NCBI RefSeq assembly: GCF_030250645.1
Contig: NZ_JASSVS010000004.1
Location: forward strand, 124,001 to 188,000
Source of the DNA: Marinobacter azerbaijanicus
GTDB taxonomy: Bacteria > Pseudomonadota > Gammaproteobacteria > Pseudomonadales > Oleiphilaceae
Direction of reading: 5' to 3'
Length of the DNA stretch: 64,000 bases
Under the pieces are notes generated by a model that was given only the letters and a program-made list of their open reading frames with translations, did not search any database and had not been told where the DNA came from. Below are positions 1 through 9,098 of this stretch, one piece after another; within the stretch, counting starts at the first letter, position 1, and every line of letters starts with the position of its first letter. A program made the position numbers and the translations under genes.

Positions 1-2
1 AC

Positions 3-524
3 GAAACCCGGCAACTTGTTCGCCTGGTTGAGCGTGCCTGGTTAACGGCAGATTACCTGACCCTGGCTCCTGACTGGCTTCAACAGTTCGTTCCCTTCCA
101 ACAGCTGCACACCAATCTGTCGCGATTACAGGAGGCCCAGCAGAAGCTGGAAAATCAGACCCGGAAATTCTGCCCTATCGTTTTCAAGCTCCGTGTAAAG
201 CCGGGGAATCAGGATGCCTGTAATCTCGTGCCATACCTGGCCTCCCAGGGCGTTGATGGCATCCTGGTCAGTTTCGACTTCGGCAAACCGGTCACCGATG
301 TCCATTACCGCCAATGGCAGGACCCTGGACTTCAGGCCACCACCTGCCGCACCATTGAGGCCTGCCGGCGGCATATCAAAGGGAGTTCAGCTCTGCTGAC
401 CAATGGCGGCGTGTTGTCACGCCAGAACTATCTGGACCGGCTCAGTGCCGGTGCTGATCTGGTACAACTGCACAACGCGCTTGTTTTCGAAGGGCCTGAC
501 ATTGGCTGGAAACTCAGTCAGTAA
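3..524 (+). CDS. dihydroorotate dehydrogenase-like protein, 5' end missing
   Basis: The reading frame is open from the first bases of the window, so only the C-terminal 173 residues are seen. The tail resembles the end of the class 2 PyrD barrel: a TNGGVLS segment followed by [17 protein letters not shown] matches the FMN phosphate-binding strand and the usual GASLVQLYTALVYEGP ending. The upstream part is much less conserved, so this could be a divergent PyrD paralogue (FMN oxidoreductase of pyrimidine metabolism) rather than the true enzyme. It converges on selD and the two coding ends overlap by 11 bp. Confidence 0.6.
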   Translation, partial: ETRQLVRLVERAWLTADYLTLAPDWLQQFVPFQQLHTNLSRLQEAQQKLENQTRKFCPIVFKLRVKPGNQDACNLVPYLASQGVDGILVSFDFGKPVTDVHYRQWQDPGLQATTCRTIEACRRHIKGSSALLTNGGVLSRQNYLDRLSAGADLVQLHNALVFEGPDIGWKLSQ

Positions 525-1551
525 CCCGAACCAGAGGTTCACCCGCACCCTGCTCCTGCAACTGGCCAAACGGATGGAGGGCAAGCCCATGTTCCCGGCC
601 TTTTTCCTCGAAAACCTTCCGATCCTGTTCAGCGACACAGACCAGGAGGCCGCCGCTGGTCTGGGGATCACAAAGCAGTGTCTTGTCCTGGTCTGTCAGG
701 CCCTCGAAGTCGTTGCCCAACGATGCGGCATTCCGATGGGTGCCGCCGGGAACACAGTCCGAATCAATATAGCGCGCGAGATTCGGTAGCTGCGGCACTG
801 AAAGACGTTTAATGGTGGCGCCTACACCGCTCCCCCGGCAGATCTCCAGCAAATGGCCGGCAAGACCAAAGCCGGTCACATCCGTCATGGCGTGTACGCC
901 GTCCAGTGACGCGAAGACTTCACCTACCTTGTTGAGGGTGCACATGGTGTCAACGGCGACAGCCAGATCGGCCTCGCTGATCCGGTGCTTTTTCAGTGCA
1001 CTGGTCAGAATACCCACGCCAATCGGCTTGGTCAGGTACAGCAGGTCACCGGGCCGGCCAGTATCGTTACGCACGATTCTGTCCACTGGCACCTGACCGG
1101 TCACGGCCAACCCGAAGATCGGTTCCGGCGAGTCGATGCTATGCCCTCCCGCCAGTGCGATCCCGGCATCGGTACAAACCGCACGCCCGCCTTCGATTAC
1201 CCGGGAGGCGATTTCCGGTGCCAGCTGATTTACCGGCCAGCCCAGTATCGCAATTGCCATTAATGGCTTTCCGCCCATGGCATACACATCACTGATGGCG
1301 TTGGCAGCGGCAATCCGGCCAAAGTCATAGGCATCGTCCACCACCGGCATGAAAAAATCGGTGGTGCTGATAATCCCCAGGCCATTACCAACATCCATGA
1401 CCGCAGCATCATCCCGGCTGGCGTTACCAACCAGAAGTCGCGGGTCATGATAATCGGGGGTCGTGGTGTGAAGAATGCGGTCCAGAACATCCGGCGCAAT
1501 TTTACAACCGCAGCCGGCCCCATGACTGAACTCGGTAAGTCGAGTGGTCAA
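514..1551 (-). CDS. selD: selenide, water dikinase (selenophosphate synthase)
   Basis: A 345-residue protein that makes selenophosphate from selenide and ATP, the selenium donor for selenocysteine and 2-selenouridine. The N-terminal SHGAGCGCK motif is intact, with catalytic Cys14 and Lys17 (Cys17 and Lys20 in E. coli), so this is a cysteine rather than a selenocysteine form. The start is a TTG preceded by an AGAGG ribosome site; it aligns with the E. coli N-terminus and no better start exists. It begins 25 bp after the hemerythrin-GGDEF-EAL gene and may be cotranscribed with it. No selenouridine synthase gene is seen in this window. Confidence 0.93.
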   Translation of the reverse strand: MTTRLTEFSHGAGCGCKIAPDVLDRILHTTTPDYHDPRLLVGNASRDDAAVMDVGNGLGIISTTDFFMPVVDDAYDFGRIAAANAISDVYAMGGKPLMAIAILGWPVNQLAPEIASRVIEGGRAVCTDAGIALAGGHSIDSPEPIFGLAVTGQVPVDRIVRNDTGRPGDLLYLTKPIGVGILTSALKKHRISEADLAVAVDTMCTLNKVGEVFASLDGVHAMTDVTGFGLAGHLLEICRGSGVGATIKRLSVPQLPNLARYIDSDCVPGGTHRNAASLGNDFEGLTDQDKTLLCDPQTSGGLLVCVAEQDRKVFEEKGREHGLALHPFGQLQEQGAGEPLVRVTD

Positions 1552-1576
1552 AATACGGTCCTCTATCAGTTGGGGT

Positions 1577-3583
1577 CTATTGAGACAGTGTTGAAGTTAC
1601 TGTCCATTGGGGGAAAGGCTTCCAGTCGGCGAACCAGTCCGCCAATCTGTCCGCGGCTATCGGTGGCGATATCCCATAGCCCTGGGCGAAGTCACATCCC
1701 AGACTCAGCAGCACTTCGCCCTGTTCTACGGTTTCCACACCCTCAGCAATCAGCTCCCTGTCAAAAGCCTTGGACAAACCGATGATCCCCCTCAGAATCG
1801 ACAGGTTCTCCTCGGTATCGCCTGCACCACTTACAAATTCACGATCTATCTTGAGGGTGTTCACAGGTAACTGTTTCAGATAAGACAGCGATGAATACCC
1901 GGTACCAAAATCGTCCAGTGAAAAGGTCACACCGAGCCGCTTGCAATCAACAATGATACTCACAGCCCTCTCGAGCTCGCCCAGGGTTGCCGTTTCCAGT
2001 ATTTCAAGGTCGAGTCGCCTGGGGTCCTGTTCGGGAAAACCGGCCAGTATGTCCTGTAGCCGTTCGGCAAACTCTGGTGCCAGCAACTGAATTGCCGCGA
2101 TATTCACGCCGATATTCAGATATATTCCCTGTTTGTCCCAGGCCTTCATTTGCGTCAGCGCCTCAAACAGTACCCACTCGCCCAGCTCGATCATCAAGGG
2201 GTGGTATTCAATCGCTGGCAGAAAAGCAGCCGGGGACAACAAACCTTTATCCGGATGCTCCCAGCGAATCAGGGCCTCAACCCCTTTAACCTCGCCATTC
2301 CTCAGATTTACCTTGGGCTGGTAAAAAAGCCTGAACTCGCCGTTTTCGAGACCTTTCCGGATGTCTGAAAGCAGCAACTGCCGTGACCTGTTGGCTTTCT
2401 TTTCTTCCACATCCAGGAATAGCCAGCTGCCTTTGAGCTCATGCTTGGCCCGGAAAAGGGTATTGTCAGCCTGACGCAGAAGTGTGTCAGCATCTTCTGC
2501 CAATTCCCCCATGCCCTTGTCGGGGAACAATACGATACCCGCCGAGAAGGAGACGAACGCAGACCCTCCACCCAGGTCGAAGGGCAGGCGACCCGTCAGC
2601 TGCAGGGCATGAAGCCTGGACTCCACCTGGCTGGCATCCGGCAGAAGAAGCACGAACTCATCTCCGCCAATCCGTGCCAGAGCCGCATCGGGAGGCAGTG
2701 CATCCAGCCATCGCCGGGCCAGTAGACCCAGCATACGATCGGCCGTTTCTTCACCGAAGCGGCTGTTAATCTCGTAGAAATTGTCCAGATCAATGGAGAC
2801 CAGTGCCGCCGAGTCTTCTTCCAGATCTCCACGATCAAGCAACTCGCGAATAAACCGGGTAATACCGTTACGGTTCCACAACCCTGTCAGCGCGTCTGAA
2901 TAGGCGAGAAACTCCACCTGTTTCTGATGATCACTTGCCTGAGCTTCCAGAGCCTGGTGCAACCGCTCGTTCTGCAGACGATGCAGTTCGTCCTCGGCTT
3001 TCTGTCTGGCCATCTTCTCTCGCATTAACTGAATCGTGCTGTCCGACAGTTTGCCGTATATCTCCAGCAAAGCGGCTACGAGAACGGAGACAGAACCACT
3101 CAACTCTGACTCCACATACTCTCTGGCTTCCTTCAGAGGCTTGCCTGCCTCCAGGGCTTTCACAGTCAGTGCCATACGCCGGTCTGATTCCAGGATGTGA
3201 AAGGCAAGCCACCGGGTCAGGTAATCGAACAGTTCAGCCAGTACATCCTCCTGCGGAGCCTGGCTCTGGCGAAAGGTCTGGATCCGTCTAAAAAACATCT
3301 GGTGTGAATCGTGGTGGTTCCGGGATATCACTGACGCGCCAAGACTTTTCTCCCAGACACCCTCTTCGTATTCGAAATGATAGGAGGCGTAGGCGAGAAG
3401 CTCGTCAAGCAGGTGTGAGCCATCCTCCTCCGAACTACTGGAAGCAAAATGCCAGGCCAGACGGTTCAGTATATTCACCAGCACTCGATGCTGGTCATCA
3501 ATATCTTTCAGTCCGGTTTCAAAGTTACAGTTCCAGGGAAAAATCTCAAAGGCATCCGACTCTTTCGCCCGGTTCGTTGTCAC
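1577..3583 (-). CDS. bacteriohemerythrin-GGDEF-EAL c-di-GMP protein
   Basis: About 668 residues, no membrane segment. Residues 14-140 are a hemerythrin domain with all seven expected di-iron ligands: His in DDQH, His and Glu in YHFEYEE, two His in NHHDSH, and His and Asp in HILESD. A helical linker follows, then GGDEF (motif intact near residue 306) and EAL (VEALIRW and [10 protein letters not shown] intact). The protein probably couples O2 or NO binding at the di-iron site to synthesis or breakdown of c-di-GMP; which activity dominates cannot be read. I chose a GTG start preceded by GGGAG; an upstream GTG at 3640 would add 19 residues. Confidence 0.88.
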   Translation of the reverse strand: MTTNRAKESDAFEIFPWNCNFETGLKDIDDQHRVLVNILNRLAWHFASSSSEEDGSHLLDELLAYASYHFEYEEGVWEKSLGASVISRNHHDSHQMFFRRIQTFRQSQAPQEDVLAELFDYLTRWLAFHILESDRRMALTVKALEAGKPLKEAREYVESELSGSVSVLVAALLEIYGKLSDSTIQLMREKMARQKAEDELHRLQNERLHQALEAQASDHQKQVEFLAYSDALTGLWNRNGITRFIRELLDRGDLEEDSAALVSIDLDNFYEINSRFGEETADRMLGLLARRWLDALPPDAALARIGGDEFVLLLPDASQVESRLHALQLTGRLPFDLGGGSAFVSFSAGIVLFPDKGMGELAEDADTLLRQADNTLFRAKHELKGSWLFLDVEEKKANRSRQLLLSDIRKGLENGEFRLFYQPKVNLRNGEVKGVEALIRWEHPDKGLLSPAAFLPAIEYHPLMIELGEWVLFEALTQMKAWDKQGIYLNIGVNIAAIQLLAPEFAERLQDILAGFPEQDPRRLDLEILETATLGELERAVSIIVDCKRLGVTFSLDDFGTGYSSLSYLKQLPVNTLKIDREFVSGAGDTEENLSILRGIIGLSKAFDRELIAEGVETVEQGEVLLSLGCDFAQGYGISPPIAADRLADWFADWKPFPQWTVTSTLSQ

Positions 3584-3702
3584 GTTTCTCGGACTCCCAT
3601 GTGAAAAGACAATCATTAACAGCATAGCGCAAATTGTCACATGAGATTTCTCAATTAACCCGGCAGAACCAGACCTGCAACCAGACGCAGGGACATAACG
3701 GC

Positions 3703-4545
3703 TCAGATCAGCCCCAACTCCAGCCGCGCTTCCTCTTCCAGGTTGTCGTAGCTCCAGGGAGGATCAAACACGATATCCACGGTGGCGTCCTCGACGTGGG
3801 GAACCTGTAACAGCTTGCCCTTCACGTCGCCGGCAATAATGTCACCCATGCCACACCCCGGCGAGGTCAGGGTCATCTCAACTCGCACGAAATGCCTGTC
3901 CTGGTCAATATTCAGTTTATAGATAAGCCCGAGAGCGACCACATTGACCGGAATTTCCGGATCATAGACCAGCCGCATTGCATCCCAGCATTGTTGCTCA
4001 CTGATCTGGCCATCCTCCGGCGGTTCGAACATGATGGCGTCTGAATGGAAGCCCAATTGTCGCGTGACTTCCGGAGAAAGACGGTACAGGTTGCCCTCGT
4101 AGTTAACCGTGAAGCTTCCACCGAGGGCCTGGGTTATCGAGACGGACGCCCCTTCCGGAAGGGTGACAGAGTTTCCGTATGGCACCCGTAAAGCTTCACA
4201 CGTTTGCGACAGAACGAAGGTTTTGGGTGGTTTTGCCGGCTGCTTCGAATTTGGTGCCTTGATGGTCAGGCACTGGAGCTTACCCTCTCCCTGAACACCA
4301 ATCTGCATATCCTGCAAGTAAGGCACACTTGCCTCATCGAAATACAGCACCAGTTCATCAAACTGCCGACGGACATCCCCCGGGGAGTTCTCGCCAGGCG
4401 GACAGAAGGCCAGGCAAGTCTCGGCATGCCGGGTGCCGGCCTTGTCCACATAAACACGAGCCGCCATTCCCGGCACTTCCTGCTTCGTCAGCAGAGTGAC
4501 CAGATAGTCACGGGCTTCCGGTGTCACTTCAGCATTGATATTCAC
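3703..4545 (-). CDS. NfuA-like A-type domain fused to SufT/DUF59 domain
   Basis: A 280-residue protein in two parts. Residues 1-100 match the N-terminal A-type-like domain of NfuA (ETCLAFCPPG, YFDEASVPYLQDMQI, LTIKAPNSK). Residues from about 105 on match long SufT proteins (LGGSFTVNYEGNLYRL, YDPEIPVNVVALGLIY, SPGCGMGD, VDIVFDPPWSY), i.e. a DUF59/PaaD-type Fe-S maturation domain. The CxxC-bearing Nfu domain that normally follows the first part is absent. A role in Fe-S cluster delivery is inferred from both families. GTG start, 6 bp after a small upstream gene. Confidence 0.85.
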   Translation of the reverse strand: MNINAEVTPEARDYLVTLLTKQEVPGMAARVYVDKAGTRHAETCLAFCPPGENSPGDVRRQFDELVLYFDEASVPYLQDMQIGVQGEGKLQCLTIKAPNSKQPAKPPKTFVLSQTCEALRVPYGNSVTLPEGASVSITQALGGSFTVNYEGNLYRLSPEVTRQLGFHSDAIMFEPPEDGQISEQQCWDAMRLVYDPEIPVNVVALGLIYKLNIDQDRHFVRVEMTLTSPGCGMGDIIAGDVKGKLLQVPHVEDATVDIVFDPPWSYDNLEEEARLELGLI

Positions 4546-4551
4546 GAGCTA

Positions 4552-4686
4552 TTAACCTTTCCTTCTGCGTTTTTCACGTTCCCGCTTGAGCTGGTTGGAT
4601 TTGCACTCATTACTGATAAGATCCAGCCATCTCAGATGCTGATCCCAGATCGGATCTTTAGTTTGCTCCGGTTTGTCGTTAGCCAT
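4552..4686 (-). CDS. small basic hypothetical protein, 44 aa
   Basis: The ATG at 4686 has a strong GGAGGGG ribosome site; longer versions of this frame lack one. The product is hydrophilic: an acidic and aromatic N-terminal half (DPIWDQHLRWLDLI) and a very basic tail (KREREKRRRKG). There is no signal peptide or known domain. Only 6 bp separate it from the NfuA/SufT fusion gene, which suggests cotranscription and perhaps a role in the same Fe-S pathway. The function is unknown. Confidence 0.6.
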   Translation of the reverse strand: MANDKPEQTKDPIWDQHLRWLDLISNECKSNQLKREREKRRRKG

Positions 4687-4931
4687 CGTTACCCCTCCAT
4701 TCACCAAAAAATGAGAACAGTTTCTGACCACCATTAACAGGCATTCAATATACATCTTAATGCAAGAAAGATGTTCCAGCAACGCACTATCAACTAACAC
4801 CGACCGAGGGTCTGCATACACGGGTATCCTGCTGGTTGATAGTCTGGATCGGTTGAGCCGGTTGACGGAGCGTAGATGTCATGTTTAGGTGAAATTGAGT
4901 TTGTTGAACTCAGGCTTTAAAAGGAGGCGCT

Positions 4932-5357
4932 ATGAAACGCAACGCAAGTGCACACTGGGAAGGCAGCCTGAAGGAAGGCAAGGGTACGGTCTCTACGGAA
5001 AGTGGCGTGCTTTCAGAACAGCAGTATTCCTTCAAGACCCGTTTTGAGGATGGCAATGGGACCAACCCCGAGGAACTACTCGGAGCTGCCCACGCAGGCT
5101 GTTTTTCCATGGCATTGTCCATGATACTGGGTGAATCCGACCATGTGCCTGACAGTATTGACACCAAGGCCAGCGTCACTCTGACCGAGGCAGACGGCGG
5201 TTTCGAAATATCAGCCATCCATTTTGACGTAACGGCGACAATACCAGGTATTGATCAGGCCAAGTTCCTGGAAGCAGCGAACACCGCCAAGATGAATTGC
5301 CCGGTATCGAAAGCCCTCAAGTCAGATATCACCATGGACATTCACCTGGAAAACTAG
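4932..5357 (+). CDS. osmC: OsmC family peroxiredoxin
   Basis: The 141-residue product follows E. coli OsmC almost along its whole length (AHWEGSLKEGKGTVSTESGV, GTNPEELLGAAHAGCFSMAL). The two redox cysteines are present in HAGCFSMAL and KMNCPVSKAL. OsmC proteins reduce organic hydroperoxides in the cytoplasm using a reactive cysteine pair. The ATG has a strong AAGGAGG site. The gene is monocistronic, transcribed away from the 44-residue gene, and ends at a clear rho-independent terminator. Confidence 0.95.
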   Translation: MKRNASAHWEGSLKEGKGTVSTESGVLSEQQYSFKTRFEDGNGTNPEELLGAAHAGCFSMALSMILGESDHVPDSIDTKASVTLTEADGGFEISAIHFDVTATIPGIDQAKFLEAANTAKMNCPVSKALKSDITMDIHLEN

Positions 5358-5365
5358 CGGTCTAC

Positions 5366-5399
5366 TGAGCCCCCGAACTTCCCGGGGCTCAATCTTTTT
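5366..5399 (+). terminator. rho-independent terminator after osmC
   Basis: Inverted repeat TGAGCCCC (5366-5373) and GGGGCTCA (5384-5391) with a 10-nt loop, followed by ATCTTTTT. It lies 9 bp after the osmC stop and overlaps the stop codon of the convergent small gene. Confidence 0.8.
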
Positions 5400-5607
5400 G
5401 CTCCAGATATTGCCGGTACACCCGGATGGAAGCCAACAGACTTTCCCGGTAGGCGGCACCATACCCATTACCTCCGGAATCAGCCTCCCGAATGGCGGAT
5501 TCATACTGACCAACACCCTGCTCGGCAAAAGCACGGGCTGCCGGAATACCATCGCGGTCGGCCACAAAATTGATTCGGTCCCATTCCCTGCGTTCGGTCA
5601 GATCCAT
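5389..5607 (-). CDS. small hypothetical protein, 72 aa
   Basis: The ATG at 5607 has an AGGAG ribosome site 6 bp upstream. The protein is soluble and mostly helical, with the look of a conserved stand-alone small protein (ERREWDRINFVADRDGIPAA, then YRESLLASIRVYRQYLEQ). No domain is recognised. It is convergent with osmC and its stop codon lies in the arm of the osmC terminator. Confidence 0.6.
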   Translation of the reverse strand: MDLTERREWDRINFVADRDGIPAARAFAEQGVGQYESAIREADSGGNGYGAAYRESLLASIRVYRQYLEQKD

Positions 5608-5784
5608 CAGTATCTCCTGAGCTGTTTCAGCACTTCATAACATCCTCTCAAGGAGCACAATACGCTGCAACGCGGTGGATGTGGAACCCGTTGCTATCGC
5701 AACCCCATTTTGACAAATACAGTGGTTATCGCCCTTACTGAAAAGATTGTGGCATAGAAGCGTAATCCCGAATTTTCGGTTTGG

Positions 5785-5814
5785 TTGCACGGGTCGCCTG
5801 CTAACCTTCATACT
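5785..5814 (+). promoter_or_regulatory. possible sigma70 promoter of the SdhB-like gene
   Basis: TTGCAC (5785-5790), an 18-bp spacer and CATACT (5809-5814), about 50 bp before the ATG at 5863. Both boxes are imperfect and this is a pattern call only. Confidence 0.3.
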
Positions 5815-5862
5815 GAATGCGTTTTTCGGGCTCACCAGGTGAATGCATGGGAGAACATTGCC

Positions 5863-6576
5863 ATGAGTGGTTTTATCGTCAGGCTATACCGCTACAACCC
5901 GGAACAGGATGAAGTCCCCTACAGCCAGGATGTTGACGTTGACGATGGGTTCCGGAACCGCATGGTACTGGATGTACTGGAACACCTGAAAACCCGGGAC
6001 CCGACCCTGACCTTCCGTCGCTCCTGCCGCGAAGGCGTCTGTGGCTCCGATGGGCTCAGCATCAACGGCCGCAATGGCCTGGGCTGCATTACCAACGTAT
6101 CAGATGCCTTGGGCAAAAAGGACATTCTGGAAATTCGGCCACTTCCGGGCATGCCTGTAATCCGGGACCTGGTGGTTGATCAGTCACTGTTCTTCAAACA
6201 GTACGAACGGGTTATGCCCTGGCTGATCAACGATACGCCTGACCCGGCAATTGAAAGGCTGCAAAGCCCGGAGGAACGCGCAAAGCTGGACGGGTTATAC
6301 GAGTGCATTCTCTGCGCCTGTTGCACCTCCGCCTGCCCGTCCTGGTGGTGGAATCCCGAGAAGTACATCGGGCCATCGGGACTGTTGCAGGCATACCGGT
6401 TTCTGTCAGATTCCCGGGACACCGCCACACGCGAACGCCTGGAGAAACTGGAAGACCCGTTCAGTGTGTTTCGCTGCCGCGGCATTGGCAACTGCACAGC
6501 GTACTGCCCCAAAGGGCTCAATCCGATGAAAGCCATTGGTCACATCAGGGCCATGCTCGTTCGGGAACAGGTCTGA
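5863..6576 (+). CDS. orphan SdhB/FrdB-like iron-sulfur protein
   Basis: 237 residues from the ATG at 5863; an upstream in-frame start would add a non-homologous leader. It has the N-terminal 2Fe-2S motif (SCREGVCGSDG ... GLGC), then the CILCACCTSACP 4Fe-4S motif and the FRCRGIGNCTAYCPKGLNP segment that completes the 3Fe-4S and 4Fe-4S sites, as in succinate dehydrogenase iron-sulfur subunits. No sdhA, sdhC or sdhD gene is nearby; the next gene is a PLP enzyme 6 bp downstream. It is probably a paralogue serving another flavoprotein or a second complex II. Confidence 0.85.
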   Translation: MSGFIVRLYRYNPEQDEVPYSQDVDVDDGFRNRMVLDVLEHLKTRDPTLTFRRSCREGVCGSDGLSINGRNGLGCITNVSDALGKKDILEIRPLPGMPVIRDLVVDQSLFFKQYERVMPWLINDTPDPAIERLQSPEERAKLDGLYECILCACCTSACPSWWWNPEKYIGPSGLLQAYRFLSDSRDTATRERLEKLEDPFSVFRCRGIGNCTAYCPKGLNPMKAIGHIRAMLVREQV

Positions 6577-6582
6577 TCAGCC

Positions 6583-7785
6583 ATGGCCACTGATCGTCCA
6601 GAAGGTCAATCCACGCGCATCATCCACAATCGCCACCACCGGGACGCCTTTGGCAGCCCGTATTCGCCGATCTATAACACGACCACCTATCGCTTCCCGG
6701 ATACCGAAGCACAACTGGACGTTATTGAGGCGAGAAAGCCAGGCTACCTCTACACCCGATGGGGCACCAACCCGACGATTCAGGAGCTTGAGCAGGGCCT
6801 CGCAGCACTGGAACAGGCCGAGTCAGGGCTGGCTTTTGCTTCAGGCATGGCAGCGATTTCTGCAACAATCCTCGCCCACGGTCAACGGGGCGTTGTCTGT
6901 GTTGGTGATATCTATGGAGGAACGCAGGAGCTACTTGCCAATCATTGCCTGCCATTGGGCATTCCGGTCACCTTTCTTCTTCAGACCGATGCGGGAGCTC
7001 TCGAGGCTTCGTTGACCAGACCCGACATGCTCGTGTTCTGTGAAACCCCAGCCAACCCCACCCTTGCCATCGCTGATCTTCGGACAATGGCCAGGATTAC
7101 CCACGGAAAAGGGGCGTTGCTGGCAGTTGACAACACCTTTGCCTCTCCCATAAACCAGCGTCCACTGACGTTGGGTGCAGACCTGGTGGTTCACAGTGCT
7201 ACCAAGTATCTGGGTGGCCATAGTGATCTTACCGCCGGCGCCCTGATGTCGTCGGCACCATTGAGTGAAGCTGTTGCCCCCTGGCGTAAAAACCTTGGCC
7301 AGTTACTCTCACCCGAGACTGCAGCCCTGCTCTCCCGGAGTCTTCGCACCCTGCCCGTGCGAATCCGGCAACACAATGAAAACGCCATGACTGTCGCGCA
7401 GGCTCTGGACGGGTACCCCGGCGTAACCCGTGTTCTCTATCCTGGTCTGCCATCCTTCCCGGGACACCAACTGGCCGTCGAACAGATGAGTGGCTTCGGC
7501 GGAATGATGACCATCGAAATCACTGGCGGAGGGGGAACTGCCACGGCCGTTGCCGATAACCTGAAAATTTTCCTGTTGGCAACCAGCCTTGGTGGTGTAG
7601 AAAGCCTGGTCAGCCAACCTTCCGTTACCAGTCATCATGATATCGGTAAGGAAGAGAGGGAGAAACGAGGGATCAGCGACGGCATGCTCCGATTATCCAT
7701 TGGCCTTGAAGATCCGTCAGATCTGATTGCGGATATGCAACAGGCGATTGACAGGGCCACTGCCAACAGCATTTTGCCGCGTTGA
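6583..7785 (+). CDS. Cys/Met metabolism PLP-dependent trans-sulfuration enzyme
   Basis: 400 residues of the cystathionine gamma-synthase / O-succinylhomoserine sulfhydrylase / gamma-lyase fold. The PLP lysine lies in SATKYLGGHSD, and the family signatures YTRWGTNPT, FASGMAAI, DNTFASP and LGGVESLV are all present. Sequence alone does not separate synthase, sulfhydrylase and lyase. It is 6 bp after the SdhB-like gene and likely in the same transcript, a pairing with no obvious metabolic logic. Confidence 0.88.
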   Translation: MATDRPEGQSTRIIHNRHHRDAFGSPYSPIYNTTTYRFPDTEAQLDVIEARKPGYLYTRWGTNPTIQELEQGLAALEQAESGLAFASGMAAISATILAHGQRGVVCVGDIYGGTQELLANHCLPLGIPVTFLLQTDAGALEASLTRPDMLVFCETPANPTLAIADLRTMARITHGKGALLAVDNTFASPINQRPLTLGADLVVHSATKYLGGHSDLTAGALMSSAPLSEAVAPWRKNLGQLLSPETAALLSRSLRTLPVRIRQHNENAMTVAQALDGYPGVTRVLYPGLPSFPGHQLAVEQMSGFGGMMTIEITGGGGTATAVADNLKIFLLATSLGGVESLVSQPSVTSHHDIGKEEREKRGISDGMLRLSIGLEDPSDLIADMQQAIDRATANSILPR

Positions 7786-7795
7786 TTCAAATCAT
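7782..7795. promoter_or_regulatory. FNR/Anr-like box upstream of the P450 gene
   Basis: TTGATTCAAATCAT matches the TTGAT-N4-ATCAA consensus at 9 of 10 positions. It overlaps the stop codon of the trans-sulfuration gene and is centred about 97 bp before the P450 start. A TATCTT hexamer at 7817-7822 sits roughly where a class II -10 box would be. Function is unproven. Confidence 0.4.
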
Positions 7796-7884
7796 TACAT
7801 CGGGCACCAATTGACTTATCTTCAAGAAGACAATCCGGCGCCCTGTTAATCTGAAGAAACACATTTTTGTTTCGAGGATTAGCA

Positions 7885-9048
7885 ATGGCAGACGATCCCC
7901 GCAAAGCTGACTGGAACCCCCGGGCCGATGAGGTCCTGGGTGACCAGATACGGGCCTACGATACCATGCGCGTTCAGTGCCCCGTTGCCTGGAGCAACTA
8001 CCAGCACTGGACGTTATTCAGGCATGGCGATGTAATGCGAGTTCTGGAAGATCACCAGACATTCAGCAGTGCGGCATCCAGCCACCTTTCGGTCCCCAAT
8101 GGCATGGACCCGCCCGAACACACGCCCTATCGAAAGGTAATCGAGCCCTATTTCTCTCAACAGGCAATGAGCCAGTTTGAACCAACCTGTCGCAATATCG
8201 CCCGCAATCTTGTCGATAGCCTGCCCGACGGTCAGCCATTCGATGTGGTCGAAAAATTCAGCAGAGCCTTTGCCCTGCAGATACAGTGCGCTTTTATGGG
8301 GTGGCCCGGCTCCCTTCATGAACCATTGAGAGAATGGGTACTGAAAAATCACCGGGCCACCCTGGCCAGTGACCGGCTGGCCATGGCTGAAGTTGCCCAT
8401 GAGTTCGACGGCTATATTCACGATCTGCTGGAAACCCGGCGCCAGGCCGGAGCCAATGCCCCGAGAGACGTCACCACCTCGCTGATGGAAGAGACCGTCA
8501 ATGGCCGCACCATGACCGATGAAGAGCTCACAAGCCTTCTGCGGAACTGGACTGTCGGTGAACTGGGCACCATCAGTTCCAGTGTATCGATTCTCCTGAG
8601 TTACCTGGCCGAACACCCCGACCTTAAACAGAGCCTTGCCAACGATACCATTGCCCTGCCGGACGCTATCGATGAAATACTGCGCATCGACGCGCCACTG
8701 ATGTCCAATCGCCGGGTTACCACGCGGGATGTGGAAATTGGCGGAAGACCTATTCCCGCAGGCGAGAAAATCACCATTCTGTGGGCGTCCGCCAACCGGG
8801 ACGAGAAGGTCTTCGGCGACCCCGATGCGTTTTGCCCACAGAAGAACCGTGACCATAATCTGCTTTACGGCGCGGGCGTTCACGTTTGCCCGGGGGCGCC
8901 CCTGGCCAGGATGGAGCTCCGGGTGCTGATGGAGGAATTTCTTTCCGCTGTCGACACACTGGAACCGGCGCCCGAGGATCGGCCTGAACGGGCGGTTTTC
9001 CCGACCGGAGGCTTCAGTTACCTGCCGATGACTATTAGCAAACGATAA
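7885..9048 (+). CDS. cytochrome P450
   Basis: 387 residues from the ATG at 7885, which has a GAGG site. A soluble bacterial class I-type P450: the ExxR motif is in DEILR, and the heme loop GAGVHVCPGAPLAR supplies the thiolate Cys. The early DPPEHTPYRKVIEPYFS segment is typical of bacterial CYPs. The I-helix reads NWTVGELGTISSS in place of the usual AGxET/DT motif, so the conserved acid seems displaced while a Thr remains. The substrate and redox partner are unknown; no dedicated ferredoxin or reductase is adjacent. Confidence 0.93.
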   Translation: MADDPRKADWNPRADEVLGDQIRAYDTMRVQCPVAWSNYQHWTLFRHGDVMRVLEDHQTFSSAASSHLSVPNGMDPPEHTPYRKVIEPYFSQQAMSQFEPTCRNIARNLVDSLPDGQPFDVVEKFSRAFALQIQCAFMGWPGSLHEPLREWVLKNHRATLASDRLAMAEVAHEFDGYIHDLLETRRQAGANAPRDVTTSLMEETVNGRTMTDEELTSLLRNWTVGELGTISSSVSILLSYLAEHPDLKQSLANDTIALPDAIDEILRIDAPLMSNRRVTTRDVEIGGRPIPAGEKITILWASANRDEKVFGDPDAFCPQKNRDHNLLYGAGVHVCPGAPLARMELRVLMEEFLSAVDTLEPAPEDRPERAVFPTGGFSYLPMTISKR

Positions 9049-9077
9049 GGGCCGCCCCGTTCAGGAAGTGGCGGCCC
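9049..9077 (+). terminator. possible terminator hairpin after the P450 gene
   Basis: GGGCCGCC (9049-9056) and GGCGGCCC (9070-9077) form an 8-bp perfect stem directly after the P450 stop. No T-tract follows, so it may act with rho or only protect the 3' end. Confidence 0.45.
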
Positions 9078-9098
9078 TGTTGGCCGCCATAGTCAATA

